Assembly (NCBI GenBank): GCA_003427395.1
Contig: BFEA01000056.1
Span: 1,278,985 to 1,302,771, forward strand
Length of the DNA: 23,787 nt
Direction of reading: 5' to 3'
DNA from: Chara braunii
Taxonomy: Eukaryota > Streptophyta > Charophyceae > Charales > Characeae
Below are positions 1 to 9,725 of the stretch, in pieces. The position numbers were made by a program, and so were the translations under genes. Every line of letters begins with the position of its first letter. Position 1 is the first letter of the stretch. The notes below the pieces were generated by a model that saw only the letters and a program-made list of their open reading frames with translations, made no database searches and was not told the origin of the DNA.

Positions 1-30
<30 letters not shown>
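1..30. repeat. (GA)n microsatellite at window start
   Basis: Uninterrupted GA dinucleotide run. The window ends in the same repeat, so both edges probably mark places where assembly stopped in simple sequence. Confidence 0.95.
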
Positions 31-31
<1 letters not shown>

Positions 32-56
32 GAGAAGTGTCGAACCTCGCGGCTTA

Positions 57-246
57 CGTCATGCTACGTCCATCGATAGGATGATCAACATCCAATGAAT
101 CTTTGGCTAGAACACAGAAATATACACTACCTGGTTGAATATGGTAGACCGCGTCATGCTACTTCTAGCGATAGGATGAGCAAAATCGAATGAATCTTCC
201 CTTAAACCATGGAAATATACACTACCTAGTTGAACATGGCCGACAC
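57..246. repeat. 95-bp tandem duplication (two diverged copies)
   Basis: Copy 1 (57-151) and copy 2 (152-246) both start with cgtcatgct and share gataggatga, aatgaatctt and gaaatatacactacct at the same offsets. Divergence is obvious by eye. A minus-strand reading frame crosses both copies, but it has no recognisable domain and I do not call it a gene. Confidence 0.8.
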
Positions 247-2039
247 CTTCGACAGTGCGGCGCGAAAAAAAACGGCGCGGTGCGGCGGGGGGGGCGAGCC
301 CCCCCAACTCTTGCAAATTAAATTTTAAATAGAATGAATATACTTAACTATTCATTAGAATATATTGTTTAAGTTTAATGCACATAGAGTTTTGCAATTT
401 GTAAACATACAAGCATATGTTTTATGGAGGTGAAAGGATGTTTAGGTTGCGGTTTGTGTGTGGTGAAGCTCGTCCGACGACCCCGTGGCCCGCAACTTGA
501 AAAAAAAGGTGAATTTAAGTCTGTGTGAGTATTTTATGCCATTTCGGTAGTTTTTATGAGGGCATAGCCCGCACTGGCCGCACCATGGGTGCTAAACTAG
601 TGATTATTATGGCCAATTGAGGAAAACTAAAGGTGGCATATTTTCAACGTAGGCTACTAGTGGTGCATTGTCGAGCATGCCTAGGCGGGCACCGACGCAA
701 GCCGCTTGGAGAACTCCTTGATTCTTCCCCCCCCTTTTCTGCAGGTGCGGTTTGTCTGCCCCTAGCCAAAGCAATTCGAATTCGGGCTCGTTTTCTCTCA
801 GTGTTGTCCGCTAGTGGAGTATGAATGGGCTTAAAAGGCCTTAAGGAGGTATATACAAAAACAGGACATCTTACAGTAATTTGTTTATTTTGGATTGGTT
901 ATTTTTGAAATTTTGATTTAGTTAGGAATTTTGATATAACGTTAATCAAGAAGTTGTTTGCATTTCCAATATTATTCATTTGAGGCAAGTAAGTTCATGT
1001 CACATTTGAGTTTCATAGGGGGCAAAAAAAACATGTGCCTGCAAAGAAACCAGGTGCGAGTTCAAAAAGGGCAATGAAAGTACCACGACCGTGACATTAG
1101 GCCAGGTATCACATTTACAGGGGTCGCCTGTGGTGTCAGATGGGGAGAGAGAAAAAAAAGCCCAACGAATGCTTCTCGTCCTTTTTCTGACCAAAGCTGT
1201 TGTTTCGAAGTCGGAGCTTGATTTCTTGGCTGGTGCATGCTTTTTTTGCCTTTATGAACTCAAAACCCGTCACGTCCGCCGTTAAACTTTTCGCGTCTAC
1301 CATTATTTCTATTCATTTTCATTATGCGCTGGCATGCCCAAAAACTTTCAGTCCTGCCGAAGCGGGTAACTGAACGTGTGTCTAAGTACAACATTTATAT
1401 GACGTGGCATACAAAACACCAACCTAACTTACAACTGAATTGATATATCAACACTCTACTCGAAGAACAAACTGCAATATTAATTAATTCACAAACCGAA
1501 TATGAGCCCTTAAGCATCATAGGAGTCTTGTTTTCATGGGGAGAAAAAAATCCGAATTCTGGACACCCATGTCTTCATTCCTATCCAAACTGCTTATATA
1601 TTATCCAAATAGTTTAAATATAAATCATACGTATACATAATACATTTGTATGAAATATATATATATTTTTTCTTTTTTCAAAAGAATATGGAAAGTGTTG
1701 TGCACCATTGAAATAAAAACAACTTGTGGTGGAAATGCATGTTGAAATGCATAGCCAAATCCAAGGGGGAAAATAAAACAAAACTATTCATTCTGTTCTT
1801 TTTAAAAGGGACCCCACCCCTTGTCCAAATAAATCCTGTCGTTCAAATGCACTGTCCAAATTTGTTCAGGGTATGGCAAGCGCCTTTATGAAAAAATATC
1901 CAAGGCCTTGCTATTGACTTCCAAAAAGTTTGTCAACTTTCATTGATATTGTTCAACTTTTCATATGATTAATCATTAATGTACTAATTTAATATTAATT
2001 AAAAAAAAACATGCGAAGACATTTAAGTTAGGTAAATAG
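247..2039. other. Gene-free, mostly AT-rich stretch
   Basis: This stretch holds a short G/C-homopolymer patch (about 250-306), scattered A and T runs and an AT-rich middle (about 1600-1690). Open frames are under 65 codons, overlap on both strands and show no domain, signal peptide or conserved motif. No LTR, TIR or tRNA-like structure could be supported here. Confidence 0.6.
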
Positions 2040-2286
2040 CCTATGTAGTAGTATGGACCCAATACCAATGATGGATGACATGAAAAAAATGATAAAAATC
2101 AGAAAAAAAACTAGCTTACAAGGGCAGACGTCCAAAATCCCTCTAGATGTCCGACTTGCCCCATCGGAGAAATTGGGAAACTTCCTCCGGAGAAATTGGG
2201 CCCTATTAAAATAAAATAATAAAAAGACGTGGGTTCTCGCTCACATGAGGTATGTGCAACAATGTTTTTGGGTCATTTGAGCCCAT
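2040..2286. mobile_element. Possible left half of a TIR element interrupted by TE-A
   Basis: Begins with cctatgtagta (2040-2050), close to the terminal repeat cctatgtagca of the insertion at 14575. It contains gacgtcc and gtccgac motifs of the kind dense in the insertions at 6868 and 14575. The matching right end would be 12890-13222, which ends ggtaacgtagg, giving an element of about 580 bp before TE-A landed in it. Also visible is a local repeat of cggagaaattggg near 2164-2206. The two ends match only loosely, so this is a hypothesis. Confidence 0.3.
2283..2286. repeat. Left candidate target-site duplication of TE-A (ccat)
   Basis: ccat directly precedes the first base shared by the two LTRs, and ccat directly follows the last shared base of the right LTR at 12890-12893. 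A fifth base differs (t versus c). Four or five bases is the usual duplication size for Ty3/gypsy integration. A four-base match alone is modest evidence. Confidence 0.5.
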
Positions 2287-3414
2287 TAAAAGGGCCTTTA
2301 CCCGTTCAGACCCTGAATGACAAACGCAGCTTTATGGGGCCCACTCGGCCAGAACCCAACTCGTGAAAAGCAAATCAAAAGACATGTTCTCTGGGTCAAA
2401 AGTCACAACCTAACTGAAGCGACGAGTCATGTCAAAGGTCACAGTTGTGCCCTAGGACGAGCAGTTGCAGCATTCAATTGTGGGAGTCACGTCTGTTCAT
2501 CCAGGGGGCTGTGTAAGTCATGTCTGTTCGTGCAGTAGATGTGTCTGTTCGTGCAGTAGATGTGTCTGTTCATGCAGTTGTGTCTGTTCGAATGGAAGTC
2601 AATGGGGTAGAGTCCCAGTCCAAGTCAAAGTCCAACAGGCAGTCTAGACTCAGACCCAAAGTCCAAAATTCAGGCCTAAAGGCCGCAGCAGCAGCAGACC
2701 CTGAGGGAAAGGTACTAGGACACATTCTGCAGTGGTGTGGGACTGGGGAAAGACCCAAGGAAGATTGATTCAGACCTCGTGAAGGGAGGCCAGCACTATA
2801 AGAGGCCAGGCCAACCTCCCCACACGACAGAACTCCACTGGCAGAGATGCGTGGAAGTGCTGAAGCACTTGTGCACTAGCATGCAGGGAGAATGCGCAGG
2901 CTGGAAGCTGCGCAAGCAGGAGAAGAAGAGGTTGGGCACTGACTGGCAGAAGCAGCCATAGCTGCGCCAGCATGGTTAATAGAAGTAGAGGGGTTAGTAG
3001 TAGACACTAGTGAGTAGCATTCAAAGTAGATCCTCATCAATAGGGAGTGAGCATGCAGAGTAAGACAAGGGAACCAAGATATCTCGAGAGAGTGAGAGAG
3101 AGAAGACAAGTTGAGAAGTTGGATATGGTGGATACTTACCTGTTAGGGCCATACCTGTGATCTGAGGGCAGACGCTGGCTGAGCCAGGCCCCATGCTGAT
3201 GATTGAACGAGGGAGACTTGTATTCTGATGGCGCTGGACTCTTGGACTCGAGATACTCTTTGTGTGATGTGGTTGTGATAATAAGGGTTGCGCTAGCCTG
3301 GTTCTCATCTTATCTCGATTTGGCTTTGTGTGAAGCTTCTCTATCTATGTGAATGACGTCTATGCATGCAGTGTGATACACTCCAGCAAGTTGTGAATTG
3401 TCAGGTTCCTTGCA
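2287..3414 (+). repeat. 5' LTR of chromovirus TE-A
   Basis: About 1128 bp that align collinearly with 11300-12889 once the extra material in the right copy is set aside. Over the first 200 bp the two copies are roughly 85-90% identical by eye, so this is an old insertion. The LTR ends in CA (ttccttgca) directly before a tRNA primer site. Its start (taaaaggg) is not the usual TG, so the left boundary rests on the pairwise alignment and the flanking ccat. The U3 part holds three imperfect repeats around tgtctgttcgtgcagtagatg (about 2520-2590), and a TATA-like box lies near 2796. Reading frames inside it are not genes. Confidence 0.88.
2796..2803 (+). promoter_or_regulatory. Candidate LTR TATA box
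   Basis: ctataaga lies in a GC-richer context within the 5' LTR. The same octamer is kept in the 3' LTR at 11791-11798 although nearby bases differ. It is the best candidate core promoter for the TE-A genomic transcript. Confidence 0.5.
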
Positions 3415-3417
3415 ATT

Positions 3418-3435
3418 TGGTATCGGAGCAGTAAC
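3418..3435 (+). promoter_or_regulatory. Primer-binding site of TE-A (initiator Met tRNA type)
   Basis: tggtatcggagc follows the LTR end after three bases. The usual plant site complementary to the 3' end of initiator Met tRNA reads TGGTATCAGAGC, so there is a single A-to-G difference. This is where minus-strand DNA synthesis would start. It fixes the orientation of TE-A as plus strand. Confidence 0.85.
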
Positions 3436-4303
3436 TTGTTGCACTCACTGAAGCGCTGACATGAGTAAGGCCGGCGAGAAGACTACGCTGGCTTGAAGAT
3501 GCTGGCGATGGTGTAAGGTTGAGAAAGGTGTGTGGATTGGGATAAGGAGGGAGAAGGTAGCCGAAGAGGAAGGGGCTAAGGAGAAAAATCTTACCTGCAC
3601 ATGGAGCGTGGAGCGTGGAGCGAACGAGGAGACTTCATTGACGACTTCAGAAGAGAGAAGAATCTTTAACCCTTACTTGGCTGCGTGTAGAGTGTGTGTC
3701 GAGTACCTCTACTTCCCCTCCTCTCTAGTGGTCGTTGCTGCTATCTGGTCTGCACTCGGTCTGGTCTGGTCTGAAGGTCATGACTCAAGTGTTTGGGCAC
3801 GTCAGTCCTTGTCTAGTCCTGTCGTCCTGAAATCTGATCTGACATCTGCGCTATAGGAGTAGGTTGGGGAATAGTGCCAGAGTGCCACGTCAGATCACAC
3901 TAGAGGCATTAGGCATAATTTCGTTGGGCAAAGTGATCTGCGTTGAGGATTGTCCCCTGCATCTGACATTGTGAAGACTCCAGCTTGTTCTTGCGCAACA
4001 GACCAAAGGTATTAGCAATAATAAAAAGAAAGGAAACACGGATACAACCAGACCAACGAAAGGAAGGAAAAGGAGGTAATTAAGTAAAAGGCATGCAGTA
4101 AATACAGAAGAAAGAAGAAAAAAAAAAGTCGTATTGTATCATGAGTTGACGAACGAGGTATAAGTTGCATCTCTGAAATTCGGTACTCCAAAGCAGCGAC
4201 ATCTAGACATTTTAAAAAATATATATACGTAGCATATCCCATCCATGTTAGATTAGACAAAGTAAAGATAGTATAATATTTGGGTTGGTCACTTGGTGGG
4301 TCA
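3436..4303 (+). other. TE-A leader, with possible degraded N-terminal gag
   Basis: This lies between the primer site and the recognisable gag. An ATG at 3461 opens MSKAGEKTTLA and is stopped by TGA at 3494. Beyond that stop the same frame stays open to 3856, and it is also the frame used by gag from 4304. It may therefore be the remains of a longer gag N-terminus, but the peptide has no domain I recognise. Positions 4000-4280 are A-rich and non-coding in appearance. Confidence 0.4.
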
Positions 4304-6510
4304 ATGGAGGTTTCACCTGTGCTGTCACCCACCATGGATGATTATCCCATGCAGGGATTGTTGACCCTTTCAGTATTGCTGGGGCCACTTTTCATAATTC
4401 TTTTTCCCCTGGGTTTTGGGATGATATGTACCTCCCGTATGATGATGAGATCAGGCAATGTGAGGCCAGGGCCCTCGGCTGCAGAGCAGGCTGAAGTAGA
4501 ACGCCGGCAAACCGAGAAAAAAAAAGAGAAAGAAGATAGAAAGAAACAGAAAGAAGAAGAATTGAGAAAGAAAACTCAGCTAGAAGAAGAAAGAATTAAA
4601 AAAGAATTGAAAGAAAAGTTAGAAAAAGAATTGCAGGAAGAACTAGAAACTATAGAAGAAGAAGATGAACCTGTTGGTGACAAACTCATCAGGCATCGAA
4701 CTGAAAGGGGCAAAAGCAGTTATACAGGTGGGTTAAGTATACAGGTTAGTCCCTTAAACTGGTATGACTAGTACAACTACTCTAGTGACAGGAGTGAAGA
4801 GACAGAGGAAGAAAGGGATACGTTTGTCGCAAAGTTGGCATCAATTAAGGATAAAAGGGAAAGGGAACTTTTGCTGGAAGAAAAACGAGCAGAGTTGCAC
4901 ACTAAAATGTTAGCAGCAAAACGACAAGAGTTTGAAGAAAGGAAAAGATTGCAAACAGAAGGAGAAAGTTTGCAAAGAGAATTACAGGCGCAGAAAGAAA
5001 AACAAACAGCAACCGAAGAACAACTTACCCTCTTAACAGCAACAGTTGTCCATACAAAACAAAAGTTGGCGGCAATGAACAAGACCTTTCAGAAAGTTGA
5101 AGTTCACTAATATGAGTTTGAGGGATTCTGGAATACCTTCCTACAAAGATCTGCTGCCGAAGTCGATCAACATGTACAAGCATACATTGTGAAATTCGAC
5201 GAGCAAATCAGCAAGACTTTAACACCCACCGTGATTGAGAAATTTGTAAGTAGCGGCGGAGGAGATGGAGGAGATGGAAAAGGTGATGGAGGCGGAGATA
5301 GGAATAAGAAGGGCGTGCTACAAGAAGATGTAGGGGAAGTCCAAAAGATCAAAGTAAAGGTGTCGTGGACATACACTGGGAAGAAGGAGGAGAGTGTGTT
5401 GCACTAGATTGTTGCGGTAGAATCTTACGTGTATGGACATCGCATTCCATATTGGGACAAGGTCCTAATGGCCACTTCGTGCATGACCGGTAATGCAATG
5501 AGCTTCGCCATATCGCTGCAAAAAGAAGCCAATTGTCAGGCAATGGTTGAATACTCCCAGCAAACACGAATCGACGATTTTTTCAAAGCTGTTAGAGAAA
5601 AATTTGAAGATAAAAATTTGGCTCGCAGAACCGAAATGCTAATATTAAACATTGTAGATAGAAAATGGAAAAGTGCGTCCGCCCTTAAAGCAAGTATGGA
5701 TGAACCTTTGCAATGCGCTGAGCACGGACGTCGGACTTACTCCAACGCAGATTCTAAATAACTTCGCTAGGGCACTACCCGACCCTCTCCATACTCAGTT
5801 ATATCCCCGTACCAAGGAGGAGGGGATGACATATGAGAAATTCAGCAAGATCGCCATAGATCATGTTGGCTTCTTAGCTGAAGCTAACTACTGCCATTAT
5901 TTGAAAGATCTGCAAGCGGGAAAGAAGTGGCAGAACCGCACCATCTCAGGGTATATACCTGGGAAAGACAACCTCCTTCTAACCTTTGAAGAAGGAGGTG
6001 TCGAAACTCTCTCCTATGATCAAATAGATTATGGTCTAGAGGGAGGACCCAATGGTTCGGGAGTCCAAGAGGGGGACTACACGACCGCTGCAGCCCGCGA
6101 GGGAGGGCGGCAAGGAAGAGGCCGTGGCCGAGGAAGAGGAGGTCGCGGACGTGGAGGAAGAGGATTCGGCACCCAGAGGGGTGGTGGCGAAGGAAGCTAC
6201 TACATGGGAGGAAGGGGCGATGGTCCCTCTCAAGGTGGCCGAGGTTTCAACTCCACTTGGGGTAGAGGACGAGGCACATGGTATGAGAATTGGGATAAAC
6301 CATATTCACCCCATCCTGGTTTTGCCGGGAGCCAGACCTTGGGAAAAGTTGGGGATTACAGAGAAAGTCTGGCAAGAAAGGAAAGTTGCCGACCAATGCC
6401 TTAAGTGTGGTGACCCCAACCACATTGTTCCCTATAGCCCTGATTATAAGATACCAAAAGGGAACAGCGAGTGGGGGTCTCAGTTGCCTCTACAGGAACT
6501 TCGGATGTAA
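4304..6510 (+). pseudogene. gag: TE-A gag polyprotein, broken
   Basis: Encodes the capsid/nucleocapsid precursor that packages element RNA in cytoplasmic particles. The first ATG of the frame is 4304. In order I see: a hydrophobic stretch of about 25 residues near residues 15-40 (GLLTLSVLLGPLFIILF), long charged Glu/Lys coiled coils (about 4480-4670 and 4835-5100), a retrotransposon capsid-like region (about 5500-5920, with LNNFARALPDPLHTQLYP), an Arg/Gly-rich segment (about 6088-6290), and a CCHC zinc knuckle at 6397-6438. The knuckle reads C-X2-C-X4-H-X4-S, so its last cysteine is lost. In-frame stops fall at 4769, 5108 and 5405. Frame changes occur near 5720 and 6362. The gag identity is secure; the membrane segment is an unusual extra. 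Confidence 0.85.
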
Positions 6511-6867
6511 ATAGACAGACATCCTCCCACCCGAAGGTTCCACTGACAGAAGATGAAAAGATAAATGACCCCCACCTAGTTAGCTGTTCAGAGGTAGTTA
6601 GTGTATGTACCTCTCTAGGTGGATCCCTCGCAGGCGTAGGTGATGAGTTGGCCACTCGTCGCAAAGCCTGGGTCGAAATGAAAAAACAGAGAGGGCAGCT
6701 AATTATTGCAGATCTAGAAGTCAATAAAGTAAGAGTAGGCGGTATGATTGACAGTGGTTCAACACACAGCTATATTAGTAAGAAAGGATTGCAAAAGCTG
6801 CGTCTCGGGCTAAAGGTCAAACAGTTGGATGAGCCCGTAGTCAGTAAATTAGCAAATAGTACGGAAA
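6471..6867 (+). pseudogene. pol: TE-A protease, N-terminal half
   Basis: Aspartic protease that would cut the Gag-Pol precursor. The catalytic motif is DSGST with the Asp codon at 6750-6752, followed by SYISKKGLQKL as expected in Ty3/gypsy proteases. Upstream is a Ser/Thr-rich linker reached from gag after a frame change near 6500. The domain stops 118 nt after the start of the Asp codon, where a TIR element is inserted; the second half resumes after 7984. A four-base aaac occurs on both sides (6865-6868 and 7988-7991), and removing one copy plus the insert would put the frame back in register. Confidence 0.88.
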
Positions 6868-7984
6868 CCTAGGTTACCAGATCGGACGTCCGGGACCCCC
6901 CTGACCGTCCGGGGTTGTCCGATCGGACAACTGGCCGGACGTCCCCCCCGGACAGTCTGTCCGAAGTCCGAATGGCCCGGAAAAAAAAAAAAATCCCTCA
7001 AAAAATTCCGAAAAAAAACTATGTTATGCAGAAAAATAAACTAAACAACGTTTGCCTTGGGGCTACATCGAAATTCTTTTTAAAATTTAAAATAATAAAT
7101 AAACGAAATTTTGTATAAAATTTAAAATTTAAAATAAAAAATAAAACTACGTTATACAGAAAAACTACGTTTTGCCTTGGCCTTGCTACTGTTTCCTTCC
7201 CAGTGTGAGTGTGTGTGTGTGCGCGTGGGTGTCGGTGTGTGTTTGTGTGTGTAGAGAGTGCATCTGTGTGTGTTTCCCCAATGGGAAGGAAACCGTATCT
7301 GAATTTTCCCTGGGGAAACACACACAGATGTTTGTGTGTGTAGAGAGTGCATCTGTGTGTGTTTCAGGCTGTTCTGAGCAAAAACACAAACAGGGAGATG
7401 TTTGTGTGTGTAGAGAGTGCATCTGTGTGTGTTACCGCAGGGAAAAAAATTCAGGCTGAAACACACACAGATGCACTTTCTACATACACAGACATCTCCA
7501 AGGGAAAAAGTAGAGATGCACTCTCTACACACACAGACATCTCCCAGGGAAAAAGTAGAGATGCACTCTCTACACACACAGATACTCTCATCACACACAT
7601 ACAGGGAGATGTTTGTGTGTGTAGAGAGTGCATGTGTGTGTGAATGTTTTTGCTCATAACAACTTGTGTTTGTGTGTGTAGAGAGTGCATTTGTGTGTGT
7701 TTTTCCCTGGGGAAACACACACAGATGTCGGGAAGGATCACCATCACACCTCCCCCACCGTATCTGATTTTTTTTTAATTTTTTTTTTGCTCAGAACAGC
7801 CTGAATTTTTTTTGGGGGGGTCCCTAGTGGTGCGCAGACCCCCCCCCCGTTTTTTTGTTTTTTTTTTTTCCGTTTTTTTTTTGGCAAGAAAACAGTTGTC
7901 CGATTCTCCGGACAACTCCCCCCTGACCGTCTCCCGAAGACGTCCGGGGGAGACGTCTCCCCATCGGACAGCTGGTAACATAGG
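6868..7984. mobile_element. 1.1-kb TIR element inserted in TE-A protease
   Basis: Terminal repeats are cctaggttaccag (6868-6880) and its inverted partner ctggtaacatagg (7972-7984), 12 of 13 matching. Both subterminal zones are GC-rich and packed with alternating tcggac and gtccga motifs (6881-6980 and 7895-7970). Next come homopolymer A or T zones, an AT-rich block (about 7015-7180), and a central array of gtagagagtgcat repeats in both orientations (7200-7720). There is no transposase frame, so it is non-autonomous. No convincing target duplication is visible. The long frames in the centre are translations of the simple repeat. Confidence 0.75.
7251..7690. repeat. Mixed direct and inverted repeat array around gtagagagtgcat
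   Basis: The core gtagagagtgcat, embedded in GT-rich sequence, occurs on the plus strand at 7251, 7340, 7400, 7621 and 7678. Its inverse, atgcactctctac, occurs at 7471 (one mismatch), 7516 and 7561. The three inverse copies are exactly 45 bp apart and sit between the two plus-strand groups, so the block can fold into large hairpins. Short linkers such as ttccctggggaaa and agggaaaaag recur between units. Confidence 0.85.
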
Positions 7985-8247
7985 CTAAAACTGTAATGAA
8001 TAGACATCTTGAAGGGGTCCAGACATACTTCCGGCTCGAAGCAGAGGGGAAAGTGGAACTCGTTCTCCACTCTCTGACTCTCTTGGTGAAAGATAGTCTC
8101 CCTTTTGACATTCTTTTAGGTATGGATTGGGGGGAAGCTGCGGATGCGGATATAAAGTTAGGGATCATGAGTGTTGACTCCCAAGTCCGCAGGGTGGAAA
8201 GGAGAAAATCCTCCTATTCCATGAATCTGGTAAGGAAAGCAGCTTAA
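7985..8247 (+). pseudogene. pol: TE-A protease, C-terminal half
   Basis: Resumes the interrupted protease with the expected second half: a beta-strand-rich segment, then SLPFDILLGMDWG (Asp of DILLG at 8107). This matches the P-F-D-x-x-L-G-x-D-W signature of Ty3/gypsy proteases. The frame is open to a TAA at 8245-8247. A frame change near 8240 leads into the linker before reverse transcriptase. The protein would have run straight on from the residues before 6868. Confidence 0.85.
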
Positions 8248-8258
8248 CTCATTGTTGT

Positions 8259-9250
8259 ATGAGTGCCCCCTCGTTCACTCGCCATGTAATGAAATACAAT
8301 TTGTATGATCAAGTGTTTGTAGCATATGTGCACCCGGTGAAGGAAGGAGAAGCCAAAGGAGAGGCAAAGTCCCCAGAAATTGAAAATTTTTCGAAAGAAT
8401 TTGCAGATGTGGCAGAGACCCCAAGCGGTGTGGTGGAACGACCAATCAAACATCGCATTGAGATTGTACCAGGAAGTCAGATTCCTAAGGGGCCTATATA
8501 TAGAATGTCACCCAAAGAATTGGATGAACTGCGAACCCAACTTGATGAAATGTTGGAAAAAGGGATGGATAAGGCATAGCTCCTCACCTTATGGTGCACC
8601 AGTGCTATTTGTGCCAAAGAAAGATGGGGGGGTCTGCATGTGTATTGATTATAGGAGACTAAATGATATAATTATTAAGAATGTTGAGTCATTACTCATA
8701 ATTAATGATTTGCTGGATCGAGTTCAAGGAGCAGGTACTTTACGAAAATTGACCTGAAGTCTGACTACCATCAGATTGATGTAGAACCAAAAGACCTTTA
8801 CAAGACTGCCTTTCGTACAAGATATGGGCACTATGACTTCATTGTATTGCTCTTTGGTCTTACTAATGTACCTGCGACTTTCCAGCGAATGATGAATGAA
8901 TTTTTTCGTGAATGGCTTGATAAATTTGTTGTCATATATCTTGATGATATTTTGATTTTCAGTAAAGATCTGAAAGAGCATTGCGATCACCTTCGACTTG
9001 TGCTAAATAAATTGTGTGAGGCAAAGTTGAAATTGAACCCCAAGAAATGTGACTGGGCAAAGCGATAAGTGTTGTATTTGGGGCATGTTCTTGATGGAGA
9101 AGGAATCAAACCGAAGGATGCAAAGATTGCAACAATTCGTGATTGGCCCAACCCCCACACTTTGACTGAACTGCGGTCGTTCCTTGGTTTGGCTAACTAT
9201 TGTCGTAAGTTTGTTAAACACTTCACGATAATCGTTGCTCCCCTTCTCAG
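8259..9250 (+). pseudogene. pol: TE-A reverse transcriptase, broken
   Basis: RNA-dependent DNA polymerase of the Ty3/gypsy type. Visible in order: the N-terminal signature ending in KHRIEIVPG and MSPKELDELR, GAPVLFVPKKDGG (about 8597), IDYRRLN (about 8644), KIDLKSDYHQI with the first catalytic Asp at 8751, FGLTNVPATFQRMMN, and the catalytic box YLDD at 8937-8948. The LGHVLDGEGIKPKDAKI and LRSFLGLANYCRKF segments then lead into the connection domain. All catalytic aspartates are present. Damage: frame changes near 8565 and 8740, and a stop at 9066. From 8751 onward the domain stays in one frame. Confidence 0.93.
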
Positions 9251-9725
9251 ATTATTAAAGAAAGAAACAATTTGGAAGTGGGACCTGGATTATACATCCT
9301 CGTTCAAGCGTGTAAAGAAATATCTGATCAGCTATCCGGTTTTGAAAGTCGTTGATTCTTCCTTGCCCTTTGTTGTTACAACCGACGCCAGTCAATACGG
9401 GATAGGCGCTGTACTCCAACAAGATGACGGGAATGGATACAGACCTGTTGAGTTTATGTCCCGACGATTGCCTAGTGAGAAGTTCGCCGCTTCCACGTAT
9501 GAAAGAGAGCTATACGCACTTCGGGAAGCTTTGGATCATTAACGTCATTATCTCCTAGGTCGCCACGTCAAAGTGTACTCAAATCATGAGACACTTCACT
9601 GGCTTAAAACGCAGGCCCGGATGACACCTAAGTTGACTAGGTGGGCCACTGAGATTGACCAATATGATTTTGAGTTAAAGTCCGTCAAGGGGAAATATAA
9701 TGTTGTCGTCGATGCACTAAGTTGA
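9251..9725 (+). pseudogene. pol: TE-A RNase H, broken
   Basis: Degrades the RNA strand of the RNA/DNA hybrid. It continues in the reverse transcriptase frame with WKWDLDYTSSFKRVK, then VVTTDASQYGIGAVL (catalytic Asp at 9384), TYERELYALREAL (Glu at 9507), and YSNHETLHWL. The last motif normally reads S-D-H, so the aspartate is replaced by Asn (codon 9582-9584). Stops lie at 9540 and 9723, the second within the usual DALSR end motif. The domain order and spacing are otherwise normal. Confidence 0.9.

Noticed and set aside
1000-1285. Two overlapping frames of 64 codons
   Set aside because: Opposite strands, no domain, no codon signal.
2317-3308. Several 60-95 codon frames in the 5' LTR
   Set aside because: They lie within an LTR, overlap on both strands, and the matching frames in the 3' LTR are not consistently kept.
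7240-7700. Regularly spaced repeats resembling a CRISPR array
   Set aside because: Units occur in both orientations, spacing varies from 45 to 90 bp, spacers are low complexity, and the context is a eukaryotic transposon.
7152-7747. Long overlapping frames rich in His-Thr-Asp-Ala-Leu-Ser on both strands
   Set aside because: They are translations of the GT/CA-rich repeat array; every frame of such DNA stays open.
6868-7984. Spliceosomal intron in the TE-A protease
   Set aside because: The ends are inverted repeats (CCTAGG... and ...CATAGG) rather than GT-AG, and the related insert in TE-B is apparently inverted.
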